DNA of 64,000 nucleotides. Source: Brachyhypopomus gauderio (lineage: Eukaryota; Chordata; Actinopteri; Gymnotiformes; Hypopomidae). Under the pieces are notes generated by a model. The model searched no databases. It was given only the letters and a program-made list of their open reading frames with translations, and was not told the DNA's origin. The stretch spans positions 2,301,999 to 2,365,998 of the forward strand of contig NW_027506873.1 of the NCBI RefSeq assembly GCF_052324685.1, written 5' to 3'. Both the position numbers and the translations under genes were made by a program. Positions within the stretch are counted from its first letter, which is position 1, and each line of letters starts with the position of its first letter. Of the stretch, positions 11,920-62,300 are shown piece by piece.

Positions 11920-12363
11920 CTACAGCCTACAGAAGGAGAGAAGGGAGGACAGGGGAAAGAGAGAGAGTGCATAAGGCTGTTAATACGAGTTTAGAAGTAG
12001 GAAAAGCAGAATGAAGCTGGAGGTGTGGATCAGATGTTAGCGGGACCGCGCTCGGACGCAAACAAGTAGGGCGGAAGGTGAAAAGAAACCGAACGTCCAA
12101 TAGTTTCTGGCGTAAAGCAGTAAGAGAGAAGCTGGTGATATATCAGCCAATCCAACGAAGGCATTCACCCCGCCGCACACACCCAGTCTGGTGTGGTCGT
12201 GGAGCTACAGCTGACCGCTCACTCTCTGCAGACTGTCGATCAAAAGGTCGGGCTCGAGGTGGTCGGCCACACACCTCCACACGCGCCGGCCGCATCACAG
12301 AGTGGGGAAGGAGGGCGGGGTCAGGTCGGGCCCAGCAGACCGCCCCCCATTCTAGCCCCGTCT

Positions 12364-34752
<22,389 letters not shown>

Positions 34753-37700
34753 TCCTCGTCATTTGGGCTCGGCTCGGACGGGCAGATATGAACTACAGAC
34801 GGGAAAAACGTACGGACACTAAAGATGCGCTGCCATCAAACACTTGCAACCGACAGTCTCTAAGACCTTAAATAAAAGAAAAGCGACGTTAAAATAAAAA
34901 TATATATCCTGTGGTCCGAGGCTACAGCGAGTCCTGTTGTACTGTACGAACAGCGTGGTTGGACGGATCCGTGTGCGATACAGCTCTTTCTGCTGCCAGA
35001 CTCCTACCCCCTGTTCCCTGGCCGCTCACACAGGCTTTTACCGTCTGTCAGCTGTTAGAAACATCGTGTGACGCTATGCACCCTGGGAAATGAAGTCCTT
35101 AGGCGAGTGGCCGAAAACAACCAGATGCAGTCGAGAAAAGGGGCACTAGCACAAATAGCAGCCCTGTGCTTTTATTCAGAATAACTTTTTCGGGTTATTT
35201 GGCGATATTTTCTTCCATTACTTGGTTCATTCGCTCTACTATGGCTAATAAAGATGATTAGATTGGGTTAAAGGTGCAACACACAAACTGATTATGAAAT
35301 GAGCTTTTTCCTGTGTTCACATTCACAATCGCTCACTTGTGCTCATAGGCAGAATAACAGACTTTAGGACTGTGACCTTGGACACCAGTAATGGACAAAT
35401 GATTCTGAGCGAGTTTCGCAGTAGATATTAGACCTGTGTAAATAAAACGGAGAGGGAGAGATGGAGAGAGGGAGACTTGGGACAAACCAGCCGCCACAAA
35501 TGTTTCTCGTCTTTGGAAGGTGCGATTTTCTCCCATATTAAACGTTCCCATGTCAGTGCTGAATCATTCTGCCTCTCACACCATCTGTCCCTCTGAGAAG
35601 ACAGTGCTTCAGAGAGCGCCCATCGCTCTCCATCTGATGCCACATATATTTTCTAGATCAGTCCTTATACTGGGCTCCGAGCTCGTGGTAAGATCATGTG
35701 ACGGGATGCGCCTGTTCCTGCACTGGCCGCCTCCCTCGTGTCACCTTACTGAAGACAAAGGCGGTGAGAAGCCCGTCTCGGTTATTACAGGACACCGCCT
35801 AGTCACGCACGGGAAGGGTTCGTGTCGGCACATATTACTCGATAAAATTCTGGCGCATGTAAACACATAAAAAATACAATTGCAACGCTTATACAAAATA
35901 ATGGCTTCGTGACGTTTTAATTATTTAAAAAGTGCATCTTGCTTGAAACGTCAGCCACGTGGATCTATCTTGCCTCCAGCGCGTGTAAAATGTCCTAATC
36001 ACCAATGGGAGAAGAGAAAAGTGCGCGAGCTCACCTCACCTGCCTCCCAAGGGCACGCGAAGGCCGCGCGCGCTTCTCCATCTAATTACCACAACGTGAT
36101 CAGCGAGGTCGTCTCGAACCAATCGAACACAGGGCCACTACACCGCGCGCACCTGGGTGTGCAGAGCGTTTGTCCTCGTGAACAACGGGACGTCTGGCGA
36201 TCGCACGCGGGCCTCCTCATCTCGTCGGCCGCGGAGCAATTGGCATTGGTTATACTCCCTAAGTCAACCATATACAAAGTCAACCATTCTCAGAGCAGTA
36301 GGAAATTACTGTTTCTAATTACTTTAAATTTTACATTAATATTTAACTCAGTATTATTTAATTAGTAGAAATAGCAATTCTATACAATAATTCGTTTTTA
36401 ATCCAATTCTTAAATCCTTAACTGTAACACCAACGTATCGATGTTCTCGACGGTGTATTTAAATAGACCACAAAGCGCTTATGAAAGTCTGTCCTAAACG
36501 CAAAAGTAATCATTTTCGATCTGAGGGGTGGAGAGAAAGAACGCGTCCATTCTACTACGGAATTACACACAATAACGCAAAAGGCTGGAGATGATGCAAG
36601 TGACGTAATGTACGCACGATCACCACGACGGAATCCAGGTGCAAGTTTGCAAACGTAAGCCAGGTTAAGGTTAATGATGACGGGGAGAAAGCTCTGAGGG
36701 CCTGACCTAGCCAGAAACACTTGCCTATCCTGCACTACTGTCGGTCTTTACTCCTTCCAAGCGCTCTACGAGCACCTTGCTGGCGTTTTTACTACATGAA
36801 GCTCGCTGTATGAAAATCTGTAGATATTGCCATTTTCTTTGATTAATAACATTTCTGAAGCAGAGTTGAGCGTAGATTTCAAGCATTGGTCTTTGGTTCC
36901 ACCTACTGGATATCTTGGGTTACTGCAACACATGTTCGAATAACTCGGTTACGTAGGCTTTAGATGGAAATGCCAATTCTGGTCTTATCTCCATCTTGAA
37001 TAATAATTTTGTTGAAAGCATTCGAAAAATGTATACTCTTATGCTGCACACAGCATGTCTGGTTTTGGGGTGAACAAAATTGATCATTTTAATCCAGGTG
37101 ACTATGTCAGGTCTTTATGCATAAATATTCGTAAATTGCATATTGATGGAACCACGATTATGCTTATCCCATTGAGGGTAGTTCGTGTACTGTAGCTACC
37201 TTTATATTAAGTTCTCATTCTTGTTTTTTTGCGGTTTACGAGTATGACAATTATTCTACTTCTGCTTTCCTCTGACGTCTTCTCGGCCAAAAAGTGTGTC
37301 GTGACATCACGCCCTTTTTGCACGCAATAGACGTAAAACCTGGTAAGCAAACATGCGCTGGTCCATTGCGCCCCATGGGACACGGTTAAGACGCGCCCTC
37401 TTCTGGTAGGATGTGGGAGTGACACACAAAAGCGTGACGGAGCTTAACAAGTATCACGGTGAACTGAACTTCCTGTACAGAAGGCTCATGTGCCCTGTGA
37501 AGCCCAGAGAGGCTTGAGGAATTCTTCACTCACACTCGAGACAGGATGAAAGGAAGTAAAAACAATTGATGGAAGACGTGGAATGCTTAATTGAAACAAT
37601 GGAGATGCAGATGTGAGAAGCTAAGAGATAAAAGTACCTGTGTGTGGACAAGGGCTTCAAAGCGCATCTGTCTGTCTATGAACAACATAAACAAGGAAAT

Positions 37701-38082
37701 GATTGCAGGAAAGGGACTTGTTGCATTTACTTTATATACACTCATTTTAAGTCACTCCTTAAAATTTAATAAACAGAACTATTTAGCCTAGTGTACAGTG
37801 ACAAAACACAGGCACACATTTTAAAAAGTCTTTTAATTTGATTTCATTTACGAAAGTAATTTTAATCAAAGTAAGGGATTGGTACGAAGAGGGTCCACAC
37901 TGCACTGAGAGTGCAACAGAGTGATGATGATGACGGAGTAATCATCTATACTTCAACGCCGAACGGAGGGGTCCCTCTGCGTTCACACCAATTCAGACAG
38001 GAAGTTCAGCACTAGAGACTGAATTTTTAAAGTCATAAAGAAGGATGACTGAGGAGATTCAGAGTTATTACATGAGAGTGCA

Positions 38083-38100
38083 TAATATATATATTATATA

Positions 38101-38155
<55 letters not shown>
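38083..38155. repeat. AT-rich plus (CA)n microsatellite
   Basis: An ataatatatatattatata tract is followed by about 23 CA units, directly abutting the left end of a Tc1-like element. Confidence 0.93.
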
Positions 38156-38156
<1 letters not shown>

Positions 38157-39660
38157 GCCACATTCTTAGGTACACCTGTCCAATTGCTCATTAATGCAAA
38201 AGTCGATTCAGCCAGTCACATGGCAGCACTTATTGCATTTAGGCATGTAAACATTACATTTACGACATTTGGCAGACGCTCTTATCCAGAGCAACTTACA
38301 TTTTTATCTCATTTTTTATACCAGTGAGCAATTGAGGGTTAACGTCCTTGCTCAAGGGCACCTCAGTCATGGCCTCAGGTCTGGGAATCGAACCCACGAC
38401 CCTCCGGTCACAAGACCAGTTCCCTACCACCACTGCCATGACTGCCCCAAACATGGGTAAGATGATCTGCTGCAGTTTAAACCGAGCATCAGAACGGGGA
38501 AGAAAGGTGATTTAAGTGACTTTGAACGTGGCATGGTTGTTGGTGCCAGACGGGTTGGAGTGATTATTTCAGAAACTGCTGATCTACTGGGATTTTCACA
38601 CACAACCATCTCTAGGGTTTATAGAAAATGATCCAAAAAAGAGAAAATATCCAGTAAGCGGCAGTTCTGTGGGCGCAAATGCCTTGTTGAGGTCAGAGGA
38701 GAATGGCCAGACTGGTTTGAGTTGCTGCAGATTTGTCAGCTGCACATCCATGACGCAAATCTCCCGTTCCACCACATCCCAAATGTGCTCTATTGGAATG
38801 AGATCTGGTGACTGTGGAGGCCATTCAAGTACAGTGAACTCATTGTCTGAGATGATTCATGCTTTATGACATGGCATGTTATCCTGCTGGAAGTAGCCAT
38901 CAGAAGATGGGTACACTGTGGTCATAAAGGATGGACATGGTCAGCAACAATACTCAGGTAGGCTGTGAAGTTGACACGATGCTCAATTGATACTAATGGG
39001 CCCAAAGTGTCCCATGAATATATCCCCCACACCATTGCACCACCACCTGCAGCCTGAACCATAGATTCAAGGCAGGATGGATCCATGCTTTCATGTTGTT
39101 GACGCCAAATTCTGACCCTACCATCCAAATGTCGCAGCAGAAATTGAGACTCATCAGACCAAGCAACATTCCTCCAATTTTCTATTGTCTAATGTTGGTG
39201 AGTCTGTGTGAATTGTAGCCTCAGTTTCCTGTTCTTAGCTGACAGGAGTGGAACCCGGCGTGGTCTTCTGCTGCTGTAGCCCATCCGTTTCTAAGTGTTG
39301 TGCGTTCAGAGATGCTCTCTGACCTCTGACATCAACAAGGCATTTGTGCCCACAGAACTGCTGCTCACTGGATATCTTCTCTTATTTGGATCATTCTCTG
39401 TAAACCGTAGAGATGGTTGTGCGTGAAAATCCCAGTAAATCAGCACTTTCTGAAATACTCATGCAACACCAACAACCATGCAACATTCAAAGTTACTTAA
39501 ATCACCTTTCTTCCCCATTATGATGCTCTGTTTGAACTACAGCAGATCGTTTTGGCCATGTCTACATGCCTAAATGCATTAAGTTGCTACCATGTGATTG
39601 GCTGATTCAACATTTGTGTTAATGTGCAGTTGGAAAGGTGTACCTAATAAAGTGGCTGGT
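38155..39660 (-). mobile_element. Decayed Tc1-like transposon (transposase remnant on minus strand)
   Basis: Ends are inverted copies: TTAGGTACACCTGTCCAATT near 38,167 faces GGAAAGGTGTACCTAATAAA near 39,632. The minus strand retains transposase pieces, including IWRQQHESMDPSCLE and VWGIYSWDTLGP (38,922-39,128). Lower down, around 38,800, is a PPQSPDL-type catalytic block with frame breaks. It cannot encode an active enzyme. Confidence 0.85.
38255..38448 (-). mobile_element. SINE inserted in the Tc1-like element
   Basis: A 194-base insertion flanked by a perfect 6-bp duplication AAACAT (38,249-38,254 and 38,449-38,454). On the minus strand it begins with the same tRNA-like head as the SINE at 27,293, including GGTTCGATTCCCAGA. 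It ends with a different tail containing cagacgctcttatccagagc in plus orientation. Confidence 0.85.
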
Positions 39661-40226
39661 GGGTGTAAAACATTTTTTATATATCTATATATACACACTA
39701 TATTAACATGAGCACACACATAACTTGTGTTTGTGCACAAAAGCTGTATTGGTGATGTTAATGCTCCTGAGTTTAGGCAGAAGACCCGTCCGGCAGCAGT
39801 GCTGTGTACTGTGATGAATATCGACAGGGAGTTTGTGCTTGTGTGGAGCCCTGAGTCTCAACAGAATGGAGACGCCAACCAGTGCATGTTTACCACTGCC
39901 CTCCTCCTCCCATGGTCACGCGTCAGTTCTAGACTAAAATAATCACCGGCAGAGCACATGGATGACATGTAGTAGCTTCCATTTAAATGACGTGATGAAT
40001 TTGGTAAACAGAACTACCGCTAAAGTGTAAACGAAGGAATCTTAAGCAGAGGACTAAATCCCAGTGTGCTGCCTCGCTGAGGCGATGATGAAGCGTAGTC
40101 TCTCCGGCCGGATGGTGCGTTTGTTCCTGTGCTCGGCTCAGCAGGCTGTGACTTACTGCAGGCCCATCCGGATAATGAGAGGGGCGGATCCGTAAATGAG
40201 AGGGGCGGATTCAAAGGTCGACCCAC

Positions 40227-40268
40227 CTCCAGGGAGAACAGCAGGGGCACAGCATGAAAAATATCACT
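40227..40268 (-). other. Candidate extra CUEDC1 3' exon
   Basis: A 42-base minus-strand segment between acceptor CCTTGCAG (preceded by a TG array) and donor GTGGGT. It is in phase with the end of exon 8. If the donor is not used, the frame stays open to TAG at 40,020. No family similarity is known to me. Confidence 0.2.
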
Positions 40269-40274
40269 CTGCAA

Positions 40275-40277
<3 letters not shown>

Positions 40278-40318
<41 letters not shown>
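40278..40318. repeat. (CA)n microsatellite
   Basis: About 20 CA units. Confidence 0.95.
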
Positions 40319-40320
<2 letters not shown>

Positions 40321-40787
40321 AATTAACTCCTCAGATGTTAAGCTCTTAAGCTCGGACTTAATAAAGACAGGCGGAATTGCCTAATAGGAGTCCAGCTATT
40401 TACAATCATCAAGACTCTATGGTCTTGCTCCCTTTGTGTGATCTCTTACACCCTTACACCCTGGATCTCACACAATGATCCTCTGGTACTGGTCTGCCTA
40501 TGGTGTCTAAGACCAGACCAGTCACTCCAGTAGGCACCATGGATCCTAATGAGCTGTTGCATCCCACAAATATCTCCACCACCACACTTCTTCTGTTTCA
40601 GATCTCTGCTGAATTTTCTTCCTTAGTTTGTTCTTTCTTTGTGTGCACATTCTCATTGCATTACTGTTTTTTGAAGTAGCCCTGAATGTGAGAAAGACAC
40701 TGTATATAAATTACATTAAGGTCAAAATAATAATTTGACCTCTGTATGTATATAGTAATATAAGCTGAAGATCCATTTCAGATTTCC

Positions 40788-55480
<14,693 letters not shown>

Positions 55481-55756
55481 CATCCGCACTGTCGCCAGCT
55501 GACGTGCCGCGTTCCTCCTCCCCGTCGGGAACGCCGCCCTCTCGAAATGCTGCCTTCTGGACCCGTGCTAAACCCCGCCCACTCCACCTGAGGCCCCACC
55601 CCTCTTGTTCTACTCCCACCCCTCACCACACCCCTGTTATCCTCTCATGGTGCACACAGAGTAGGAGAGATGTGGACAGGCTGGCAGCATCGACTGGGTC
55701 CCTCCTCTGCTGCTGCGTGAGTGCCAGCAGCATTCAGCACTAATGGAGGACCTCAG

Positions 55757-55850
55757 ACTCGCCCACACTCAGACTCGCCCACCACTCAGACTCGCCCACC
55801 ACTCAGACTCGCCCACCACTCAGACTCGCCCACCACTCAGACTCTATCAG
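55757..55850. repeat. 18-bp tandem repeat (actcagactcgcccacc)
   Basis: About five copies, between CUEDC1 and the upstream flank. Confidence 0.92.
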
Positions 55851-56180
55851 CGATTCAGACTCTTGTTCATGCATCTCCTGAGGATCTGCAACAGAGCAAA
55901 GGTAGAAATGCACTTAAATCATCCCATATTACAGAAAAAAATCACTTTACAACACCATCTGAATAAAATCATTCATAGGAAAAATGCAGATTTTTTTCAT
56001 GTACACATAATCCCAGGTTTACACCGTCACTGCTCCCCTGACGACAAAATATTCAGGTTCTTCTCTTTCACACCGCAATAATGAAGCATTCAGTGAGCGG
56101 CTACTGGTAAAAAAAAAAGTCTCAGAGAACCAAAATTCACCTCTTGCTGTCAGCTAAGAGGATCACAGACAGGTATACAT

Positions 56181-56181
<1 letters not shown>

Positions 56182-56214
<33 letters not shown>
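56182..56214. repeat. (CA)n microsatellite
   Basis: About 16 CA units. Confidence 0.93.
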
Positions 56215-56216
<2 letters not shown>

Positions 56217-56435
56217 AGACGCACACACTTGAAGGTGCCTGATCCAGCTGTCTGTTCAGATTACGTCTCCATGTTTCTTTATCCACTGGACACCCACGAG
56301 CCTACCACTTCGGGCATCCCCGTTCCCATGGCAATACAAGCATCCCTGATCACCAAGGTGATTCGGGCCAGTGCCAGAATGGACGCGAAGCTGTGGCGAT
56401 GTGTCACATAGGATGTCCAAGTGCAGACCAGAGAC

Positions 56436-56560
56436 AAGAGGATGTCCAAGTGGAGATCAGACTCAAGAGGATGTCCAAGTGGAGATCAGACTCAAGAGGA
56501 TGTCCAAGTGGAGATCAGACTCAAGAGGATGTCCAAGTGGAGATCAGACTCAAGAGGATA
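56436..56560. repeat. 29-bp tandem repeat, ~4 copies
   Basis: Unit gaggatgtccaagtggagat plus cagactcaa, nearly identical copies. Confidence 0.93.
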
Positions 56561-56627
56561 TCTGAGTGTGGGGGATGGGGGTGGGGGCACATTTTTTGCA
56601 CATTGTGACATTTTCCATGGTCATAAC

Positions 56628-57439
56628 TAAGGGTGGGCATAGATTAATTTTTTAAATCTAGATTAATCTCACTGAAATCTTGAAATTTATCTAGATTGCT
56701 ACCCAAGTAATAACTAAAAGTCAGTTTTTGAGATAGGGTTTCTTAATACAGAGGGTGCATTAGACCAAGGGCTCATCTCCTGTTTCCAAAATGCATCAAT
56801 GACTGTTTGAGGAAGCTGTTCTACTTTGATACTTGAAGAAATAAAACATGCTCAATAAAATGTAGGCTACTCGGTTTATTCAGTTAAACATGAATTTGTA
56901 AGCCTACATACTGTACATTAAAAGGGGTTGATAACATGTTTATTCAGCTAAACATGATATTTGAAATGTAAGCCAACATTTAGTACATTTAACCTCACGG
57001 ACGTAATTTGGGGGGGGACTTTTTCAAAAGCCGGTTTTGGTCCTCTGCAGTTTTAATGGTTAAAAAGAAATATTTAAATAGCGACGAATCTAGCGCTAGG
57101 ACCATGCAGAAAACGACCGCTCCGGGCTCCGCTCCGGTAACACTTTACGTTCCTAAAAATGAATTTTCCATGAAGCAAACCGGGCGACTTTGTGGCTGCA
57201 TCCATGTAAACACACGTACGATTTGTAATTCACAGGTTTGAAAACTCGTTCTCGCCCCTACTGTGCAATTTGGTTAGGAATACAGCCGAGCTAAACTATC
57301 AAGTTGAAAGTCATCATAGTTTGCTTACCCATTTTGACCCAGTTCCCAACCCAACTTTAAGAATAGATTAACGGCGATAATTTTTATATCGCCCGATAAG
57401 CGTATCAAATTAACGAACGCCGTTAACGGCCCACCACTA
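56628..57439. mobile_element. Non-autonomous hAT transposon (TAAGGGTGGGC / GCCCACCACTA ends)
   Basis: A perfect 8-bp target duplication GTCATAAC lies at 56,620-56,627 and 57,440-57,447. The ends carry attaatc/ttaacg motifs typical of one fish hAT group. The interior includes a copy of the GGACGTAATTT element also seen at 1,477. Confidence 0.92.
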
Positions 57440-57789
57440 GTCATAACACAAGTTGCGCCATAAACTACAGATGTCCATCTGCCCATACGTACCACACTCG
57501 AGAAAGGTCATTAGGGCCACACAGGACAAGTCAGCATATGTAGCACAAGACAGGTGAAATCACTGGAAAAATCTGGCAGAGTGCAACATCCAGACCCGAA
57601 CTGTGGTCAGCTGGCTCGTGTCCAGGTCCAGGACGAGGTCGCTGAATCAAGTGCCCACTGTAGTCAGGGGAAGGCACAAGGCCCATTCCACAGGGTTTCC
57701 CCACATCAAATGTTTCAAAACACAGATAAAAAAGAACAATAGATTGTTGCTTTATAATTGATCAGAACATTTGCAGAAGCATATTAATA

Positions 57790-59361
57790 ACCACAGAGAA
57801 CATCCATCCATCCATTTTCATCCACTTCTCTGTGTCTGGGTCGTGGGGCAGTAGCCCGGGCCCAGGTTTTCCTCTCCCCAGGAACCTCTTCTAGCTCTTC
57901 TGGGGGGATACAGAGGCATTCCCAGGACAGCCGAGAGATACATTATATTGCCAAAAGTATTCGCTCACCCATCCAAATGATTGGAATCAGGTGTTCCAAG
58001 CAGTTCAATGGCCACAGGGGTATAAAACCTGGTGTATGGTGTAAGCCACGAAGTGGTAGGTCACATAATTGACGGAGTGGGGTCAGTGGATGCTGAAGTG
58101 CATAGTTTGAAGAGGTCGCCAACTTTCTGCAGAGTCAATCACTACAAACATCCAAACTTCATGTGGCCTTCAGATTAGCTCAAGAACCATGCGCAGAGAG
58201 TGTCATGGAATGGGTTTCCATGGTCGAGCAGCTGCATCCAAGCCCAACACCACCAAGTGCAATGCAAAGCGTTGGATGCAGTGGTGTAAAGCACGCCGCC
58301 ACTGGACTCTAGAGCAGTGGAGGTGTGTTCTCTGGAGTGATGAATCACACTTCTCCATCTGGCAATCTGATGGATAAGTCTACATTTGGTGGTTGCCAGG
58401 AAAACAGCACTTGACTGACTGCATTGTGCCCAGTGTAAAGTTTGGTGTAGGGGGGATTATGGTGTGGGGTTGATTTTCAGGAGCTGGGCTTGGCCCCTTA
58501 GTTCCAGTGAAAGGAACCCTGAATGCTTCAGCATACCAAGACATTTTGGACAATTCCATGTTCCCAACTTGTGGGAACAGTTTGGAGCTGGTCCCTTCCT
58601 CTTCCAACATCACTGTGTACCAGTGCACAACGCAAGATTCATAAAGACATGGATGGCAAAGTCTGGTGTGGATGAACTTGACTGGCCTGCACAGAGTCCT
58701 GACCTCAACCAGATAGAACACCTTTGGGATGAATTAGAGCAGAGACAGAGCCAGGCCTTCTCGTCCAACATCAGTATGTGACCTCACAAATGGTTTCTGG
58801 AAGAATGGTCAGAAATCCCCAAAATCACACTCCTAAACCTTGTGGACAGCATTCCCAGAAGAGTTGAAGCTGTTCTATCTGCAAAGGGTGGACCAACGTC
58901 ATATTGAACCCTATGGATTAGGAATGGTATGTTACTTAAGGTCATTTGTGAGTCAAGGAATGTGAGCACATACTTGTGGCAATATAGTGTATAATCTCTC
59001 CAGCAGGTCCTGGGTCTTCCCCAGGGTCCCCTCCTAGTTGAACATGCCCGGAGAGCCTCACCAGGGAGGTGCCCAGGTGGCATCAGGACCAGACGCCTAC
59101 CAGATGGCTACTCTCTACATGGAGGAGCAGCGACTCTACTCCAAGCCTCTTTCGGATGACCGTGCTCTGTACCTTATCTCTAAGGCAGAGCCCGGACATG
59201 CGGAGTAAACTCATTGTGGTCACTTGTATTTGCGATCTCATTCTTTCGGTCACTACCCAGAGCTCGTGACCATAGGTAAGAGTTGGAATGTAGATTGACC
59301 AGTAAATCGAGAGCTTTGCCTTTTGGCTCAGCGTTCCTGTAGAGAACATATTGTTAATCAT
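57790..59361 (-). mobile_element. LINE ORF C-terminal end and 3' region, split by a Tc1 element
   Basis: On the minus strand from 59,361 the translation reads YWSIYIPTLTYGHELWVVTE then RMRSQIQ...LLRMSGLCLRDKV, a family common at the end of fish non-LTR reverse transcriptases. It continues in shifted frames through MPPGHLPGEALRACSTRRGP and WGRPRTCWRDY. It resumes beyond the Tc1 insertion toward 57,790 (ccatccatccattttcatcc). It is 5' truncated. The LINE clade was not assigned with certainty. Confidence 0.8.
57946..58984 (+). mobile_element. Decayed Tc1-like transposon inside the LINE
   Basis: Inverted ends TATTGCCAAAAGTATTCGCT and ...GTGGCAATA are flanked by TA. At about 1,039 bases it is internally deleted. 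Transposase pieces remain on the plus strand: WCKARRHWTLEQWRCVLWSD with ESHFSIW (58,260-58,377) and WPAQSPDLNQIEHLWDELEQ (58,680-58,745). They are in different frames. Confidence 0.9.
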
Positions 59362-62300
59362 TTATATTTTAAATGCTTCAAAGGCTTCCAGTGATTAAAT
59401 CTATCAAAGGTTAGACACAAGTTTGCAACAAGGTTTTATAATATAAAAACAGAAGAAGCTTTATAACACTTAACCAATAACACCAATGTAACAAGTCAAT
59501 ATTCTGAATACACAAACAGCTCAGGCCATCTTTAATAAAGTCAGGGAGCTGGACAGAGGATTAATTCTCTGTAAATCCATTAATGGACTCAGTTCTTGAG
59601 CTAATGCCCATCACTTTGACCGGAGTGTCTTGCTGAGTCCAGAGAAGATTTGGTCACTTGCCATCAGTAACTAAAAAAACAACCCCTGTTATTTTTGATC
59701 TTTTCTAAGACGCTGCTCTTTTGATCGACATGACGATATCTACAGTGAGAAAGGATTCTGGAAAACAAAATGGCTCCCCAACCAGACTCTCTTTCCTCAG
59801 GCATTCACCAAATGAGATGAGAAGTGACAAGCAAGAACTCTGCCAGAATGGTAAGTTTTAAAAACTGTCCTCCTCGGAGGACAGGCAGTAGTTTCACTGA
59901 ATCAGTTCTGAAAGGACTAGACCCCAGACGAAAATGCAAATGATGTCTGACAACTGTCTCTGGGGCTACAAGCTGGGGAGGAACACCTGAGGTGATATTC
60001 TGTTCTAGTAACACACTCACAAACTTTCTCTCTACACATTACGTGCCATTTATACCAAATGCTCTACCCTAGGGACCACAAGAGAAAGTGTTTTTTTTTT
60101 TTTTACTGTATGTAGTTTGACACTCTGGAAACAATTGTAATTATCATTCCCTTAAGATTTACTGTAGAACAAACATTCTCAGTCCAGTCCTCAGGAATGT
60201 CAGCCAGACCAATGTTCCAGCTACTCACATGCCCAAACCCAACCAGCAATCTCTGAAGAGCTCATCGCTACCCTGGGTGTATCGGGAGATGGAACACAGT
60301 AAATATATGTGAACTGGCTGGCGGTCTCTAAGGATCAGATTTAGAACCGTAGAATGCTCTAATAATACTGAAAGATCGACATACCCGGGCTCTCAGAACG
60401 TTTCACTAAAAACGGATCAGGTGAACCACATTGCTGCATTCTGAATCAGAATCCTAACAGATTCCTTCCCCAACCAATCCCCATCCAAACATGGAGTGAT
60501 GTGCATTAGTGACGGTGAGAGAGCTGGCACTTCATTTGGCTGGTGCACTGCACACAAACATTCTTCTTTGTGGTTCTGTGGTTTCTCTCCTCCTTCACAC
60601 TGGGACCAAATGAAATCTATCTTAATCCCACATATTACAGCAGGAGAGCCCCCCTTTAGACGATCCAGCTGCAAAGGTTTATTTTACCTATTGAGTTGGT
60701 AATGGGTGTAAAAATCTGAGGTCAGTATTTGATATCCAATACTTGCTAAATACTTTTACGTACAAAAATGTATGACTTCAACAGAGCACGGATTATATAT
60801 TGCATCAGGTCAAAAAAGACAGCAAAGTAGCACGAAGAAGTGACCTAATTAAACATTGCAGTTGAGTTATAAATAGTACAAAAACAGTTTTTTTATTTTG
60901 TGTTTTAGCCCAAGTTGATAATGCTGATGCAGAAGGCAGGGCTGCCGTTGTGGTCTAGCGTGAGGCCGCAGTCTAAGTCCTTTCCCCTCAGTGGCAGCAG
61001 ACATTCCGGATTATTGCTCCACTCCGGCTAAAGGGAGTGATAATGCTGGAGTAATGGTACCACACAGCACACTGCTATCACAGCCAAACAAAAGGTGACT
61101 ATATATTACCTGCTCTCCTGAGTCCCAAAGTTTACTGAAAGCAAACTTATGGTCGTTTTTGTTTGTGAGTCTGTGCTGCGCGTCGCTGTGCTGTGGCTAG
61201 CTGGGCAGAGGCTATCTGGGGACTAAGCCCAAATTATCTGACGTGAATAGCTTGCAGCAGAATTGACAGAGTAAAGTCAGCCACCCTGTGAACAAAAAAC
61301 GTTCCACTATGCAGAACCTGAGGGAACACACAAGCTGCAGACCCAAAACGTTCATCCCTCCTTCTCCAAGCGCTTCAGTCGTGATAAGGTTGTTAGCAGG
61401 CGCCAGTGCTGCTTGCCTAGCGTGTTGTTTGCATCAGTTACGTCGCTTCCTATCTATGCACTCGGCTAGTAAGAGTTCGCTCAGCCCATGTCTCTGTGGC
61501 AAGCCCTGCCTGTCAGTCCAGATATGGTGTTGACTCTCAGACTAATTTAATCATTAAGGATTACGGGCTTTGAGGAAGCCCTCCGTTCAGGGATGCTACA
61601 TAAAACCAAAGGATTTAGGACAAACTGATTTAAAATGTGAAGGGCTGTACTGTAGTATGCCTCCAAACCCAAGATAAGGTTATTTTGATTGATGCACAGC
61701 ATTCAAACTAGCACTGCTGTTCGCTCTGAATCCAATTAAGAACCTAACCTAGTCTTCCCTAATCTTATAATACCACAGAACACTGATCCAGTCAGGGTGG
61801 CAGCGAAGTGATAAAACTGACAGGATGTTCAGATAATATAACATAAAATATATTACACAACCCTAAGCAGTGATCAGGAATTCAGCAATAAATGAAGGGT
61901 CCATATATGCCAAAAATGAATAAAATCAAGATCCCTGGAAGAAACAAGCAAACGTTTATCATGTTTCACCTGGCACAGGACGGAAGTGCCCGGCTGGCAT
62001 GAAGAGAGGGTCAGGGATGCAATTAACACACAACCATAAACAAAAGACTTTTGGTCATCGTAAATGGGCCAGATCTGAAAGATGTGCCTGCCAAAATCGG
62101 CCATCTTTGAAACTGGCACCATGCTCTCACTTCAAAGCAGGGCCAAGGGAGGGCTGCAGTCCAGAGCAGCAGACTGTAGCGTCTGTCAGCCTGGGCTCCA
62201 GGTAAAGCACTACATGTCCTGACTGTGGCATAGCTGAAGGCCTTAGTCAGAGTAAAGTAATTGATTTTTGAAGATTACACCGTTTATCTGCTTACTTTCC

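Larger units (their letters stand above)
9928..12363. other. Region between galectin start and KSR1 stop: probable KSR1 3' UTR
   Basis: No further gene was recognised on the plus strand. On the minus strand this would be KSR1 3' UTR running toward the galectin promoter. It holds impure CA repeats (10,498-10,565), a GA array and a GC-rich minisatellite. The translated frames over the minisatellite are repeat artefacts. Confidence 0.5.
34753..40787. other. Intergenic stretch between KSR1 start and CUEDC1 end
   Basis: No protein-coding exon was accepted. The KSR1 promoter and 5' UTR should lie just above 34,752, but no TATA box stands out. A second CpG-rich patch lies at about 35,950-36,240. 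The far half carries an AT/CA microsatellite and a decayed Tc1 element with a SINE inside it. Confidence 0.55.

Noticed and set aside
11149..12014. Several 156-284 codon frames
   Set aside because: They run through the 23/24-bp minisatellite in multiple frames on both strands; no family resemblance.
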